64,000 nt of DNA from Rhodobacteraceae bacterium HTCC2150 (lineage in GTDB: Bacteria; Pseudomonadota; Alphaproteobacteria; Rhodobacterales; Rhodobacteraceae). Made by a program: the position numbers and the translations under genes. Positions 19,350-28,893 of the stretch are shown one piece after another. The notes below the pieces were generated by a model that did not search any database, was not told the origin of the DNA, and worked only from the letters and a program-made list of their open reading frames with translations. The DNA is taken from the NCBI GenBank assembly GCA_000169395.1, contig AAXZ01000001.1, positions 372,001 to 436,000 of the forward strand. Direction: 5' to 3'. Every line of letters starts with the position of its first letter. The first letter of the stretch is position 1.

Positions 19350-19979
19350 ATGAGTTGTGACAATCCATCCAAATCTAAACCTGATTTTACACTGGGTGGG
19401 TTTGAGTTTTATTCTGCTCTTTTGGATAGTGACGAACAACAGGGAATTCTGGCGGACCTTCGTAAGGTCATTGCAAAGGCACCGATGTTTCGCCCGATGA
19501 CACCTATGGGCAAACCAATGTCGGTACAGATGTCCAGTGCTGGCACCTATGGTTGGTACACTGATAAACAGGGATATCGATACGCTACAAAGCATCCTAA
19601 CGGCACCAAATGGCCGCCAATTCCGCCAAGTATACTGTCCATCTGGGATAGGGTTTCTGGCGTTTCAAAGCAGCCCGAATGCTGTTTGATCAATTTTTAT
19701 GGTCAAGAGGCCAAGATGGGCATGCATCAAGACAAGGACGAGGCCGATTTTAGGTGGCCGGTGGTTTCCATCTCATTAGGGGATGACGCGCGGTTTCGTA
19801 TCGGTCACGAAAATCGAGGTGGAAAAACGCAAACGGCAACCCTTCGATCTGGGGACGTGATGGTCATGGGTGGGGACGCCCGATTAAAACACCATGGTGT
19901 CGATCGCATCGATTTCGGCACATCGCTTTTGTTGCCCAAAGGTGGGCGGATCAATCTTACCCTACGTGTGGTTGATTAA
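19350..19979 (+). CDS. alkB: AlkB-type 2-oxoglutarate/Fe(II) DNA dealkylase
   Basis: AlkB oxidatively removes methyl groups from 1-methyladenine and 3-methylcytosine. The 209-residue protein has the metal motif HQDKDE (His and Asp, about 131-133), the distal His in RLKHHGVDRI, and the 2-oxoglutarate-binding Arg expected near the C-terminal RINLTLR. NFYGQEAKMGMHQD is a strong family signature. ATG 19350 is taken; no strong Shine-Dalgarno is seen. It is divergent from dnaK and its stop abuts the leftward permease gene. Confidence 0.93.
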   Translation: MSCDNPSKSKPDFTLGGFEFYSALLDSDEQQGILADLRKVIAKAPMFRPMTPMGKPMSVQMSSAGTYGWYTDKQGYRYATKHPNGTKWPPIPPSILSIWDRVSGVSKQPECCLINFYGQEAKMGMHQDKDEADFRWPVVSISLGDDARFRIGHENRGGKTQTATLRSGDVMVMGGDARLKHHGVDRIDFGTSLLLPKGGRINLTLRVVD

Positions 19980-20801
19980 TTATTTGCCCGCGCCCCAGCT
20001 GGCTGATGCGTGTTTGCGTGTAAAGAATTCGCCCATCAAACCAAGCATAATGAACGCAAGACTTAGATAAACCGGATAGGCAATATTTGTGACGTCGCTG
20101 GAATAATTCAAAAACACAAACGTTCTTGATTGATCGATCGTGTGGAACAATGGGTTCCACGAAAACATCGCAATCATCGTGTTGGGCAGCGTATTTGCGG
20201 CAAACATCTTGCCACTAGCGATCATATTTGCGCGACGATAAATTGTCGTCACAAGCGCGATTACACCAGGTGCCCATGGTTTGATCGCCAACAGCAGCAT
20301 GCCAATGGCGCACCCTGAAAGCCATGCCAACAAAAACATGCCTAAACCACCCATAGGATTGTGGATGGTGATCGGATTGAACAGTGTGTGATAAGCCGCT
20401 AAAACCAAAATCAACGTTAGCAATTGGATATAAAGCGAACCAAGTGCGGCGCCACAAATTGCAATGATGGTATTCATTGGTCCGTGCAACATCATAGGTG
20501 ACGTCGGACCATCAGCACCGGCCACGGCGCCAACTGCCTTGGTGTGGGTTAAAAATAGAAAAATGCCGGTCATCATAAACAGCATCATATCGCCCCGCAA
20601 AGGTGCACCGCGCAGACCCATGATGGTGAACATTAAATAGAACGCCATGATCATTACGACTGATGTCAAAATACTGTTCAACAGACCGATAATGGCGTTG
20701 TTATGGGTGCTTCGAACTTGTCGAACTGTCGCCTCAAAGATCAGGTTCAAGAAAATGAAGAACCCCGTCAAAAGCGATTTTGATTGTACTGCACTAAACA
20801 T
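19980..20801 (-). CDS. ABC-2 type polysaccharide export permease (KpsM/Wzm family)
   Basis: The 273-residue protein has about six hydrophobic segments and the layout of capsule or O-antigen export permeases; the N-terminal IFEATVRQVRSTHNNAIIGLLNSIL matches the amphipathic coupling region of that family. It would work with an ATP-binding partner (KpsT/Wzt), which is not present in the window, so it may pair with one encoded elsewhere. It is divergent from the cysQ-kdsB glycan genes, which fits a role in surface polysaccharide export. Confidence 0.8.
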   Translation of the reverse strand: MFSAVQSKSLLTGFFIFLNLIFEATVRQVRSTHNNAIIGLLNSILTSVVMIMAFYLMFTIMGLRGAPLRGDMMLFMMTGIFLFLTHTKAVGAVAGADGPTSPMMLHGPMNTIIAICGAALGSLYIQLLTLILVLAAYHTLFNPITIHNPMGGLGMFLLAWLSGCAIGMLLLAIKPWAPGVIALVTTIYRRANMIASGKMFAANTLPNTMIAMFSWNPLFHTIDQSRTFVFLNYSSDVTNIAYPVYLSLAFIMLGLMGEFFTRKHASASWGAGK

Positions 20802-20936
20802 AAGACCTGCCCGTCTTTAGATTCGCCCGGATTTTACCGGTTGTATACTTGCTGTTCTATTACCGCAGTAGCATAAGGAATAAGAACACTTTTTACAACA
20901 ATTCGGCGTGATAGTCGTAAAAACAGGAAAAACACT

Positions 20937-21731
20937 GTGGATTTTGATTTAATGACTAAGGTTTTTCGTGATCTTGCCCTAGCTGGCGGTACGAAAATTA
21001 TGGAAATTTATGACCGTGACGATTTTGAAATTAAGTCAAAATCAGACGACAGCCCAGTAACCGAGGCTGACGAGGCCGCAGATGAAATCATCTCGGCAGG
21101 TATCCGCGCAGCATTCCCTGACGTTTTGTTGGTGACAGAAGAGCAATCCGCATCGCACACGAAAACCGGCACTGAGTTTATTATTGTTGATCCTTTGGAC
21201 GGCACGAAAGAATTTATCAAACGTCGCGGCGATTTCACTGTGAATATCGCATATGTCAAAGACGGCGTGCCAATCCGTGGTGTTGTTTATGCACCAGCCA
21301 AGGGACGCATGTTCTTTACCCAAGCAGATGGTTCAACCGTCGAAGAAGCTGGTCCTTTTGGCGCAGAAGTTGGCGCATTGTCAGCGATCAAAGTTTCCAA
21401 TCCAGACAATGCCGCATTGCTGGTCGTTGCATCCAAAAGCCACCGTGATCAGGCCACGGATGATTACATCGGCAAATACAACGTAAAAGACATGAAAAGC
21501 GCGGGATCCTCGTTGAAGTTCTGTCTTATCGCTACTGGTGAAGCCGATATTTATCCTCGTGTTGGACGCACAATGGAATGGGACACAGCCGCAGGTCACG
21601 CCGTTCTAAATGGTGCCGGTGGCGCAGTGGTTCGTTTTGACGATCACAGCCCGCTAAAGTATGGCAAAGAAGATTACGCTAATCCATTTTTCATTGCTTA
21701 CGCCCCCGGCGTAACACTGCAAAAGCCATAA
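20937..21731 (+). CDS. cysQ: 3'(2'),5'-bisphosphate nucleotidase CysQ
   Basis: CysQ hydrolyses PAP, the product left by sulfotransferases, and PAPS. The 264 residues carry the inositol-monophosphatase-fold metal motifs: EEQS, DPLDGTKEFI and WDTAAGHAVL, in the expected order. The start is GTG at 20937 (VDFDLMTKVFRDLA). It is followed after one base by kdsB. Its place at the head of a glycan block containing a sulfotransferase suggests it recycles PAP there, though CysQ also serves sulfate assimilation. Confidence 0.93.
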   Translation: MDFDLMTKVFRDLALAGGTKIMEIYDRDDFEIKSKSDDSPVTEADEAADEIISAGIRAAFPDVLLVTEEQSASHTKTGTEFIIVDPLDGTKEFIKRRGDFTVNIAYVKDGVPIRGVVYAPAKGRMFFTQADGSTVEEAGPFGAEVGALSAIKVSNPDNAALLVVASKSHRDQATDDYIGKYNVKDMKSAGSSLKFCLIATGEADIYPRVGRTMEWDTAAGHAVLNGAGGAVVRFDDHSPLKYGKEDYANPFFIAYAPGVTLQKP

Positions 21732-21732
21732 T

Positions 21733-22533
21733 ATGTCAGTGCTGATCGTCATCCCCGCGCGTTATGCATCCACGCGATACCCAGGCAAACCATTGGTTTC
21801 GTTGACGGGCAGCATCGGAAAAAGTCAAACATTGATCGAACGCTCATGGTTGGCCGCCAGCCAAGTTGTGGGCGTTAATCGTGTGGTTGTGGCCACCGAT
21901 GATGAACGCATTCAAGCCGCCGCCGAGGGTTTTGGCGCCGAGGTTGTGATGACGTCCAGCGATTGTGAAAATGGTACTGAACGCTGCGCCGAAGCCCATG
22001 AAAACCTTGGTGGTGGATTTGACATTGTGGTCAACTTGCAAGGTGATGCGCCTTTGACGCCTGCTTGGTTTATTGAGGACTTGGTTGAAGGACTGAAAAA
22101 TGATCCGTCCGCGGATGTTGCCACCCCCGTTTTGCGGTGTGACGGACGTGCGCTTAATGGCTTTAAGGAAGATCGTTCCAAAGGGCAGGTCGGTGGCACT
22201 ACGGCGGTTTTTGCGCGCGATAAAACCGCGATGTATTTTTCCAAAGAAGTGATCCCCTATACCGACAAGCCGTACTTGGATCATGATGAAACACCTGTTT
22301 TTCACCACGTGGGTGCCTATGCGTACCGTCCCAAAGCATTGTCAGAATATTCAAAATGGACAACTGGCCCCTTGGAAACACTTGAGGGCTTGGAACAGTT
22401 GCGGTTCATGGAAAACAATCGACGTGTTTTGTGCGTTGAGGTCGCGGCCCGCGGTCGGCAATTCTGGGAATTGAACAATCCGGATGACGTGCCGCGATTG
22501 GAGATGATGATGGCTGAAATGGGAATGCCATGA
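21733..22533 (+). CDS. kdsB: CMP-KDO synthetase (3-deoxy-manno-octulosonate cytidylyltransferase)
   Basis: KdsB activates KDO with CTP for lipopolysaccharide or capsule. The 266-residue enzyme starts VLIVIPARYASTRYPGKPL, the nucleotidyltransferase signature, and has VVVATDDERI, NLQGDAPL and HHVGAYAYR as in family members. ATGA overlap couples it to the next glycosyltransferase. KdsD (33.5-34.5 kb) supplies the precursor sugar phosphate. Confidence 0.93.
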   Translation: MSVLIVIPARYASTRYPGKPLVSLTGSIGKSQTLIERSWLAASQVVGVNRVVVATDDERIQAAAEGFGAEVVMTSSDCENGTERCAEAHENLGGGFDIVVNLQGDAPLTPAWFIEDLVEGLKNDPSADVATPVLRCDGRALNGFKEDRSKGQVGGTTAVFARDKTAMYFSKEVIPYTDKPYLDHDETPVFHHVGAYAYRPKALSEYSKWTTGPLETLEGLEQLRFMENNRRVLCVEVAARGRQFWELNNPDDVPRLEMMMAEMGMP

Positions 22534-23753
22534 ACAACAAAACAACGATCAGCGTGATTGTGGTCAGCCAAGGCCGACCTGATCACCTGCGCCGTTGTTT
22601 GTTGGGCCTTTCTCAACAGTATTACAAAGATTTTGAGGTCATCGTTGTGGCCGACGAGGTGGGTTGCAAAACCGCTGCTAAATTTCCCAGTGCTAAGACG
22701 CAAAAAACTGACATAAAAAACATTTCGGCGGCACGTAATCTTGGCATTATGCAAGCCGCAGGAATGTTGATCGCGTTTATTGATGATGACGCAGTTCCTG
22801 AACCAACGTGGCTTTGCAATTTATCCGAAGCGTTCAAGGATCAAGGGGTCGCTGCCGCCACAGGATTTGTACGCGGCCGCAATGGCATTAGTTTCCAATG
22901 GCGTGGCCGCTTGGTCAACGGGCAAAGTCAAACCCTGCCCATAACGACCAAGTCAGATGACCCAATGATCGTGGGGCAACAAGACGGGTGGGTGCTAAAA
23001 CTTGAAGGCACCAACATGATGTTTCGGGTGGCAGTTCTGCGTGAAATCGGTGGTTTTGATGAACGGCTGCATTTTTATCTGGATGAAACAGATGTGGGTG
23101 TGCGGCTTGGGCTTGCAGGATACAAAATGGTGTTATGCCCTATGGCGCAAGTACATCATGGTTTTGCTGCCAGCCAACGTCGAACACAATCACGGGCACC
23201 CAAATCCTTGGTGGAAATCGGGGCCAGCTTGGCCATCTATCTGAACAAATACCATGAAAACGACGACTACCTTGCTGAGGAACGCACAGCACAACGCAAA
23301 CGCCTGCTGCGGTTCATGGTTAAAGGTGAATTGGCGCCAAGCCAAATTGAACCCTTATTGGACAGTTTTGATGTAGGTGTAGCCCAAGCGAGGACGCGTG
23401 AAATCACGATGCCCAAATTGGCGTGCGCGGCGAATTTCAAAACCTTTAGGACATCGACACATGATGTGCCAACGCAATTTTTGACGGGCCGTCCGTGGCA
23501 AAGAAAACAACTGATGGCACAGGCACAATCGATGTTGGCCATTGGGCAACGGGCGCATATTTTTGTGTTTTCCCCCACCGCCCTTTTTCACCGTATTGAT
23601 TTCACCAAAGCGGGTGTTTGGGTGCAAGCCGGGGGAATTTTCGGACGCAGTGATCGAAATCAACCCTTGGTTCAACGCATGACATTCAATGCCCGCGCTG
23701 CGCATGAAAAGTGTAGCAGAAAAACACTACAGCACCCAAAAATACCCCAATAA
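22530..23753 (+). CDS. Family 2 glycosyltransferase
   Basis: The 407-residue protein begins with a GT-A fold: TTISVIVVSQGRPDHLRRCL, then ISAARNLGI and the metal motif FIDDDAVPEP (about 85-95), and a distal FDERLHFYLDETDVGVRL acceptor region. These place it in GT2. The last 150 residues (Arg/Gln-rich) have no domain I recognise. The donor and acceptor cannot be told from sequence. ATG overlaps the kdsB stop, so it belongs to the cysQ-kdsB transcription unit. Confidence 0.85.
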   Translation: MNNKTTISVIVVSQGRPDHLRRCLLGLSQQYYKDFEVIVVADEVGCKTAAKFPSAKTQKTDIKNISAARNLGIMQAAGMLIAFIDDDAVPEPTWLCNLSEAFKDQGVAAATGFVRGRNGISFQWRGRLVNGQSQTLPITTKSDDPMIVGQQDGWVLKLEGTNMMFRVAVLREIGGFDERLHFYLDETDVGVRLGLAGYKMVLCPMAQVHHGFAASQRRTQSRAPKSLVEIGASLAIYLNKYHENDDYLAEERTAQRKRLLRFMVKGELAPSQIEPLLDSFDVGVAQARTREITMPKLACAANFKTFRTSTHDVPTQFLTGRPWQRKQLMAQAQSMLAIGQRAHIFVFSPTALFHRIDFTKAGVWVQAGGIFGRSDRNQPLVQRMTFNARAAHEKCSRKTLQHPKIPQ

Positions 23754-23786
23754 ATTGCGAAACTTTGTTCAGTAGGGTTGAAAACG

Positions 23787-23802
23787 TCCCTTTATAAAGG
23801 GA
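23787..23802. repeat. 16-bp perfect palindrome upstream of galU
   Basis: TCCCTTTATAAAGGGA reads the same on both strands and lies about 140 nt before the galU start, in a 188-nt gap that otherwise holds no gene. It could be an operator; no specific regulator is implied. Confidence 0.45.
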
Positions 23803-23941
23803 GAAAGGTAAAAAACCGGCAGAAGCGCCGTACTTTCTTATTCAGTTTTCTTTTATCAGTGTCGCAAAATAGCCAATATTTTGAATGATGCAGATATTCA
23901 TTAATTGTAACTAGTACGGCAGTAAAAAAGAAAGACGACAT

Positions 23942-24835
23942 ATGAAACGTCGAGTGACTAAAGCAGTATTCCCAGTGGCAGGCTTGGGTACGCGGTTCCT
24001 ACCAGCAACAAAATCGATCCCAAAAGAAATCATGACTTTGGTTGATCGTCCCTTAATTCAATATGCGATTGATGAGGCCCGTGCGGCCGGCATCAAAGAG
24101 TTTATCTTCGTCACCTCGCGCGGCAAAAGCGCGCTTGAGGATTATTTTGACCACGCGCCAGAGCTTGAAAGTTCTTTGCGTAAAAAGGGCAAAAAAGAAC
24201 TGTTAAAGACATTGAAGTCCACCAACATGGAAAGTGGTGCGATTGCTTATATGCGGCAACACAAGGCGCTGGGTCTAGGTCATGCGGTTTGGTGCGCGCG
24301 TCGTTTGATCGGCAATGAACCGTTCGCAGTGATCTTGCCTGACGATGTTATTGCAGCGGAAAAACCCTGTTTGCAGCAAATGGTTGAAGCCCATGCCGAA
24401 ACCGGTGGCAACATGGTTGCAGCTATGGAAGTCGCACCAGACAAGTCGTCATCATATGGTGTTTTGGATATCGCCAAGGATATGGGCTCTATGGTTTCTG
24501 TCCGTGGCATGGTTGAAAAACCTGCACCAGAAGAGGCACCCTCAAATTTGGCGGTTATTGGCCGTTATATTCTGACGCCTGAAATTATGAGAAACCTGAA
24601 CAAAATGAAAAGTGGCGCGGGTGGTGAAATCCAGCTAACCGATGCGATTGCTCAGGAAATCGAAAAATCTGATAACGTTTATGGGTACCGTTTCCGCGGC
24701 CAACGTTTTGATTGCGGTTCCAAAGCTGGCTATTTGCAGGCAACTGTTGCCTTTGGTCTTGCCCGCGACGAGCTGTGTGATGAATTGTCAGATTATTTGG
24801 AAAGCATGGTTAACATGCGTCGTGCCGCGCAATAG
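23942..24835 (+). CDS. galU: UTP-glucose-1-phosphate uridylyltransferase
   Basis: GalU makes UDP-glucose for surface glycans. The 297 residues include the signature AVFPVAGLGTRFLPATKSIPKEIM at the N-terminus, ILPDDV for the nucleotide site, GVVEKPAPE-like MVEKPAPEEAPSNLAVIGRYIL, and GYRFRGQRFDCGSKAGYLQA near the end. Full family length. It starts at ATG 23942 with AAGAAAGACGAC upstream and has its own 188-nt upstream region. Confidence 0.96.
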   Translation: MKRRVTKAVFPVAGLGTRFLPATKSIPKEIMTLVDRPLIQYAIDEARAAGIKEFIFVTSRGKSALEDYFDHAPELESSLRKKGKKELLKTLKSTNMESGAIAYMRQHKALGLGHAVWCARRLIGNEPFAVILPDDVIAAEKPCLQQMVEAHAETGGNMVAAMEVAPDKSSSYGVLDIAKDMGSMVSVRGMVEKPAPEEAPSNLAVIGRYILTPEIMRNLNKMKSGAGGEIQLTDAIAQEIEKSDNVYGYRFRGQRFDCGSKAGYLQATVAFGLARDELCDELSDYLESMVNMRRAAQ

Positions 24836-24943
24836 TTCAGCGTGATGCTGGCGATACCTTTATCAGAATAAGTTGTTTCAGCCTGTGTTTGCGTGCTGGT
24901 AATGTTTCGGCGTACCATCGCGCAAAACAGGCGAACTACTTTG

Positions 24944-26188
24944 ATGATCTCAACCGAAAACCAAGCATTTGTTCTTGATTTAACACGCCTGATTTCGCGT
25001 GTTGGAACAGGTGTGTTTACAGGTGTTGATCGCGTTGAATTAGCCTATTTTCGATACATCCTAAATACACCAAAACCTTGTTTTTTCTTAATAAAAACTG
25101 GCAAAGGGTATTTGTTATTAGACAGGCATGGCGGGTTGAATATTCTGCCAAAAATCTTGGGTGAACAGAGCTGGGGCACCCCTGATATTATGTCTGTAAT
25201 TTCGCGCGCTTTGCATCCTTTTCGCCGTCGCGCCGAGGCGGATTTACGGCGGCTTGCCATTGATCGCGCATTGCCTCCCAACCTTGGTAATATTTTTCGC
25301 CGTCAAAAACTGGAAAATTTCACATATCTTAATACTGGTCATAGCAATCTTATCCCGCGCACTTTGAATGCTGTGAAACGCCAGAAAGGTACCAAAACAG
25401 CGGTCTTTATTCACGATACTATTCCGCTAGATCATCATGAATACCAAACAACGCAATCCACCTTACGGTTTGAAAAATTGATGCAATCAGTACAAGAATT
25501 CGCCGATTTGATTATCTATAATTCAAAGCAAAGCTTTGATGATGGGACGCGTTATTTCGGGGAGGGGCGGCAACCAAAGGGTATTGTGGCCCACTTGGGT
25601 GTAGAGGCAATGCCTATTCAACCAAATTTGTTGCCAAAAGGACTCGATTATTCACGCCCGTATTTTTTGATTGTCGGTACAATCGAGCCAAGAAAAAACC
25701 ACCAGTTGTTATTGGATATTTGGTTGGATCTTGCGAATACCTTTAAGCCATCTGAAATCCCAAATTTAATTATTGCAGGGTCCCGTGGATGGAAAAACGA
25801 AATTTTTTTCAGATGTTTAGATGACAGTCAACTGTTGGGAAATTCGATATTCGAATTTCAAGGATTGCCTGATGGTGCCATTGGTGCGTTAACCAAAAAC
25901 GCGTGTGCGGCGCTGTTTCCCAGTTTTGCCGAGGGGTACGGTTTACCCCCTGCCGAAGCCGCGCTTTTGGAAACGCCTGTGATTTGCTCGGATTTGGCGG
26001 TGCATCGTGAAATTCTTGGGGACTATCCTGTTTACCTTGGGCCTGATGATGCGTATTCTTGGAAAAAAGAAATAATACAACGCACAGTTGATTTCAGGGG
26101 TGGTCAAAACGTGAAGAAAAGAGCGCAAAAAACAGCAGTTCTTTCATCGTGGGAAGATCATTTTGAAAAGGTATTTCACGAGCAATGA
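24944..26188 (+). CDS. Family 4 (group 1) glycosyltransferase
   Basis: The 414-residue protein from ATG 24944 (MISTENQAFVLDLTRL) has the GT-B layout. The C-terminal nucleotide-sugar domain shows FLIVGTIEPRKNHQLLLDIW (about 230-250) and the E(X7)E region FAEGYGLPPAEAALL (about 335-350), typical of GT4 enzymes such as mannosyl- and glucosyltransferases. A frame from 24893 adds 17 residues without a better ribosome-binding site. ATGA overlap with the next gene shows operon structure. Confidence 0.85.
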   Translation: MISTENQAFVLDLTRLISRVGTGVFTGVDRVELAYFRYILNTPKPCFFLIKTGKGYLLLDRHGGLNILPKILGEQSWGTPDIMSVISRALHPFRRRAEADLRRLAIDRALPPNLGNIFRRQKLENFTYLNTGHSNLIPRTLNAVKRQKGTKTAVFIHDTIPLDHHEYQTTQSTLRFEKLMQSVQEFADLIIYNSKQSFDDGTRYFGEGRQPKGIVAHLGVEAMPIQPNLLPKGLDYSRPYFLIVGTIEPRKNHQLLLDIWLDLANTFKPSEIPNLIIAGSRGWKNEIFFRCLDDSQLLGNSIFEFQGLPDGAIGALTKNACAALFPSFAEGYGLPPAEAALLETPVICSDLAVHREILGDYPVYLGPDDAYSWKKEIIQRTVDFRGGQNVKKRAQKTAVLSSWEDHFEKVFHEQ

Positions 26189-27195
26189 GTATTCGCACGT
26201 CATATAAGTTGCGCCTGATGCGCAAACGGTGGCGTATTCGTGCGTTTCGAAAACGGCGTGAACTTAAGCAGATCGTGAATAATACGGCCAAAATTAAGCC
26301 GGATGATATTCTGGTGTTTTCAACGCTGCGCAATGAACGGCGTCGTTTACCGTTTTTCCTAAAATACTACCGCGATTTGGGTGTGAAGCATTTCATCATT
26401 GTCGACAACAACAGCAATGATGGATCGGCCGAATATCTGATGGAACAACCGGATGTTTCGTTGTGGTGGTCCAAGGCCAGCTACAAGCGGGCGCGGTTTG
26501 GTGTTGATTGGCTGAACTGGCTGCAAATGCGCCATGGTCACAACCATTGGACCTTGACCGTCGATGTCGATGAATTCTTTGTTTACCCGTTCTGTGATAC
26601 TCGGCCCTTGAATGCGTTAACGGATTGGCTGGATGCGTCGTCTATCCGCTCGTTCAGCGCGATGTTGCTGGATATGTACCCAAAGGGTAGCATTGATGAC
26701 GCGGTGTACCACGAGGGTCAAAACCCGATTGAAGTAGCGCCTTGGTTTGACAGCGCCAATTACAGTTTCAAAAAGAACAAAGAGATCGGCAACCTTTGGA
26801 TTCAAGGCGGCCCAAGGGCACGCATGTTCTTTGCTGACAAACCGGAACGCGCGCCTGCACTGAATAAAATCCCCTTGGTGAAATGGAACCGAAATTACGT
26901 CTACGCCAGTTCCACGCATATGTTGCTGCCACGTGGATTGAACCAAGTTTACGATGAGTGGGGCGGTGAAAAAGCATCGGGTTGTTTGTTGCACGCAAAA
27001 TTCTTGGATACTTTCACGGAAAAATCCCACGAAGAATTGGCGCGAAAACAACACTACGCCAACAGCCATGAATACAAAGCCTATTACACGACGCTGAAAG
27101 AAAAACCGGATATTTGGTGCAAGTGGTCTGAAAAATACATCAACTGGCGCCAATTGGAAATTTTGGGGCTTATGTCCAAAGGAAACTGGGCATGA
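26185..27195 (+). CDS. Family 2-like glycosyltransferase
   Basis: The 336-residue protein has STLRNERRRLPFFLKYYRDLGVKHFIIVDNNSNDGS near residues 38-75 and the metal motif TVDVDEFFVYP near 130. This is the pattern of the Glyco_tranf_2_4 group often found in roseobacter surface-glycan loci. The C-terminal part has several His and Trp residues and a KxxLDTF-type helix. Translationally coupled (ATGA) to both neighbours. Confidence 0.82.
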   Translation: MSIRTSYKLRLMRKRWRIRAFRKRRELKQIVNNTAKIKPDDILVFSTLRNERRRLPFFLKYYRDLGVKHFIIVDNNSNDGSAEYLMEQPDVSLWWSKASYKRARFGVDWLNWLQMRHGHNHWTLTVDVDEFFVYPFCDTRPLNALTDWLDASSIRSFSAMLLDMYPKGSIDDAVYHEGQNPIEVAPWFDSANYSFKKNKEIGNLWIQGGPRARMFFADKPERAPALNKIPLVKWNRNYVYASSTHMLLPRGLNQVYDEWGGEKASGCLLHAKFLDTFTEKSHEELARKQHYANSHEYKAYYTTLKEKPDIWCKWSEKYINWRQLEILGLMSKGNWA

Positions 27196-28889
27196 GTCTT
27201 GGTTTCATCATGCTGGTTCACACGGCACTTGACCGTGCAGCACAGGTCGCACGTCATTGGGCGACACGGGATTGCCCCATCGTTATTCACGTGGATCAAC
27301 GTGTTTCACGCCGGGACAATCGGAAGTTTGCTGAATCCCTTGCGGATCTAGACAATATTGTTTTTTGCCGACGTCGCCGGTGTGAATGGGGCACATGGTC
27401 TTTGGTTGGTGCCACACAAGATGCGGCCGAAATGTTGTTGGAAAACTTTCCCGAGGTTCGACATATCTACAATGCCTCTGGTTCTTGTTTGCCGCTGCGA
27501 CCTGTTGAGGATTTGAAAGACTATCTACAGCAACGTCCCCGTACAGATTTTATCGAGTCCGTTACGACCGAAGAGGTTCCTTGGACCGTTGGTGGGCTAG
27601 ACAGTGAGCGTTTCTCGCTGAGGTTCCCTTTCTCGTGGAAACGGCATCGGTTTCTGTTTGATCGCTATGTTGAAATTCAACGTCGGCTAAAAGTGAAACG
27701 CAAAATGCCGGAAAACGCTGTGCCGCATCTTGGATCACAGTGGTGGTGTCTAACCCGTCAAACCCTGTCTGCCATTCTCGAAGATCCTAAACGCAAACAG
27801 CATGATCGTTTTTTCAAGCGGGTTTGGATACCGGATGAGGCGTATTTTCAAACACTGGCGCGGCTATATTCCACAGATGTAGAAAGCCGTTCGCTGACAC
27901 TGTCAAAGTTTGACTTTCAGGGTAAGCCACACATCTTTTACGATGACCACTTACAACTTTTGCATCGTTCTGACTGTTTTGTAGCCCGCAAAATTTGGCC
28001 CAATGCAAATCGCCTGTATGATACGTTTTTGTCTGGTGATCGCACGTCCATGGCCTCGGCTGAACCAAGCCCCGAAAAAATTGACCGCGTTTTCACACAA
28101 GCCATTGAACGCCGTACCCGTGGGCGTACAGGGCTAACTATGCAAAGCCGGTTCCCTAGGGATGGGTGGGAGAACGGAAAAACCGGTTCGCCGTATTCTG
28201 TTTTTGAGGGCTTTAACTGCCTGTTTACCGATTTCGAACCTTGGCTGGCGCGTCGCACGGGCGCACGGGTTCATGGAAACCTTTATGATCCACGACGTGC
28301 GATGTTTGCGGGTGGTGAGAAGAATTATTATGGATCGCTGTCAGGTAATGCGATGCTGCGGGATTATGATCCAAAGGCGTTTTTGACGAATTTCTTATGG
28401 AGCACACGCGGCGAGCGTCAGTGCTTTCAATTTGGGCCAAACGACAAACAGGCAATAACGTGGTTCGTTGCCACGGATAACAACGCCCAAGTAAATGTAA
28501 TATCCGGCGCATGGGCATTGACGCTGTTCCATTCCAACAAAAACTTTTCCACCATCCGAAAAGAGGCGGCGCGTTTGCAGAAAATCGAGATGAAGCATCT
28601 TGATATTTTACGATCCCCTTACACGAAGGCGCGGGTTAGAATTTGGACATTGGCGGATTTCCTAGAGGATCCGATGCATCATTTTCAGGTGATTTTGGAT
28701 GAAATCGGTCCTCGATCGAACCGTCGTCTGACCGAGGTGCCAACGATGGTCGACCTAAAGGGGTTCGGGCGCTTTTTGCAGAACCTAAAGAACCAAGGAA
28801 TGAAACCTGTGCTAATGGGGGATTTCCCTGTTACGCCAAACAGTGACATCCAAAAACCCGATCCGCAAAAACCCTACTTGGTGAGGTAA
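27192..28889 (+). CDS. Core-2/I-branching type glycosyltransferase with extra C-terminal domain
   Basis: The first roughly 270 of 565 residues match the GT14 core-2/I-branching family, which in animals adds beta-1,6-N-acetylglucosamine: GFIMLVHTALDRAAQVARHW, VIHVDQR, IYNASGSCLPLRP, and GSQWWCLTR followed by IPDEAYFQTL. The remaining half (about 290-550) holds a separate region (FPRDGWENGKTGSPYSVF, RTGARVHGNLYDP, ITWFVATDNNAQVNVISGAW) I cannot assign with certainty; it may be the DUF seen C-terminal to this family in Rhodobacterales. Coupled to the preceding glycosyltransferase by ATGA and 4 nt ahead of the sulfotransferase. Confidence 0.82.
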   Translation: MSLGFIMLVHTALDRAAQVARHWATRDCPIVIHVDQRVSRRDNRKFAESLADLDNIVFCRRRRCEWGTWSLVGATQDAAEMLLENFPEVRHIYNASGSCLPLRPVEDLKDYLQQRPRTDFIESVTTEEVPWTVGGLDSERFSLRFPFSWKRHRFLFDRYVEIQRRLKVKRKMPENAVPHLGSQWWCLTRQTLSAILEDPKRKQHDRFFKRVWIPDEAYFQTLARLYSTDVESRSLTLSKFDFQGKPHIFYDDHLQLLHRSDCFVARKIWPNANRLYDTFLSGDRTSMASAEPSPEKIDRVFTQAIERRTRGRTGLTMQSRFPRDGWENGKTGSPYSVFEGFNCLFTDFEPWLARRTGARVHGNLYDPRRAMFAGGEKNYYGSLSGNAMLRDYDPKAFLTNFLWSTRGERQCFQFGPNDKQAITWFVATDNNAQVNVISGAWALTLFHSNKNFSTIRKEAARLQKIEMKHLDILRSPYTKARVRIWTLADFLEDPMHHFQVILDEIGPRSNRRLTEVPTMVDLKGFGRFLQNLKNQGMKPVLMGDFPVTPNSDIQKPDPQKPYLVR

Positions 28890-28893
28890 GACC

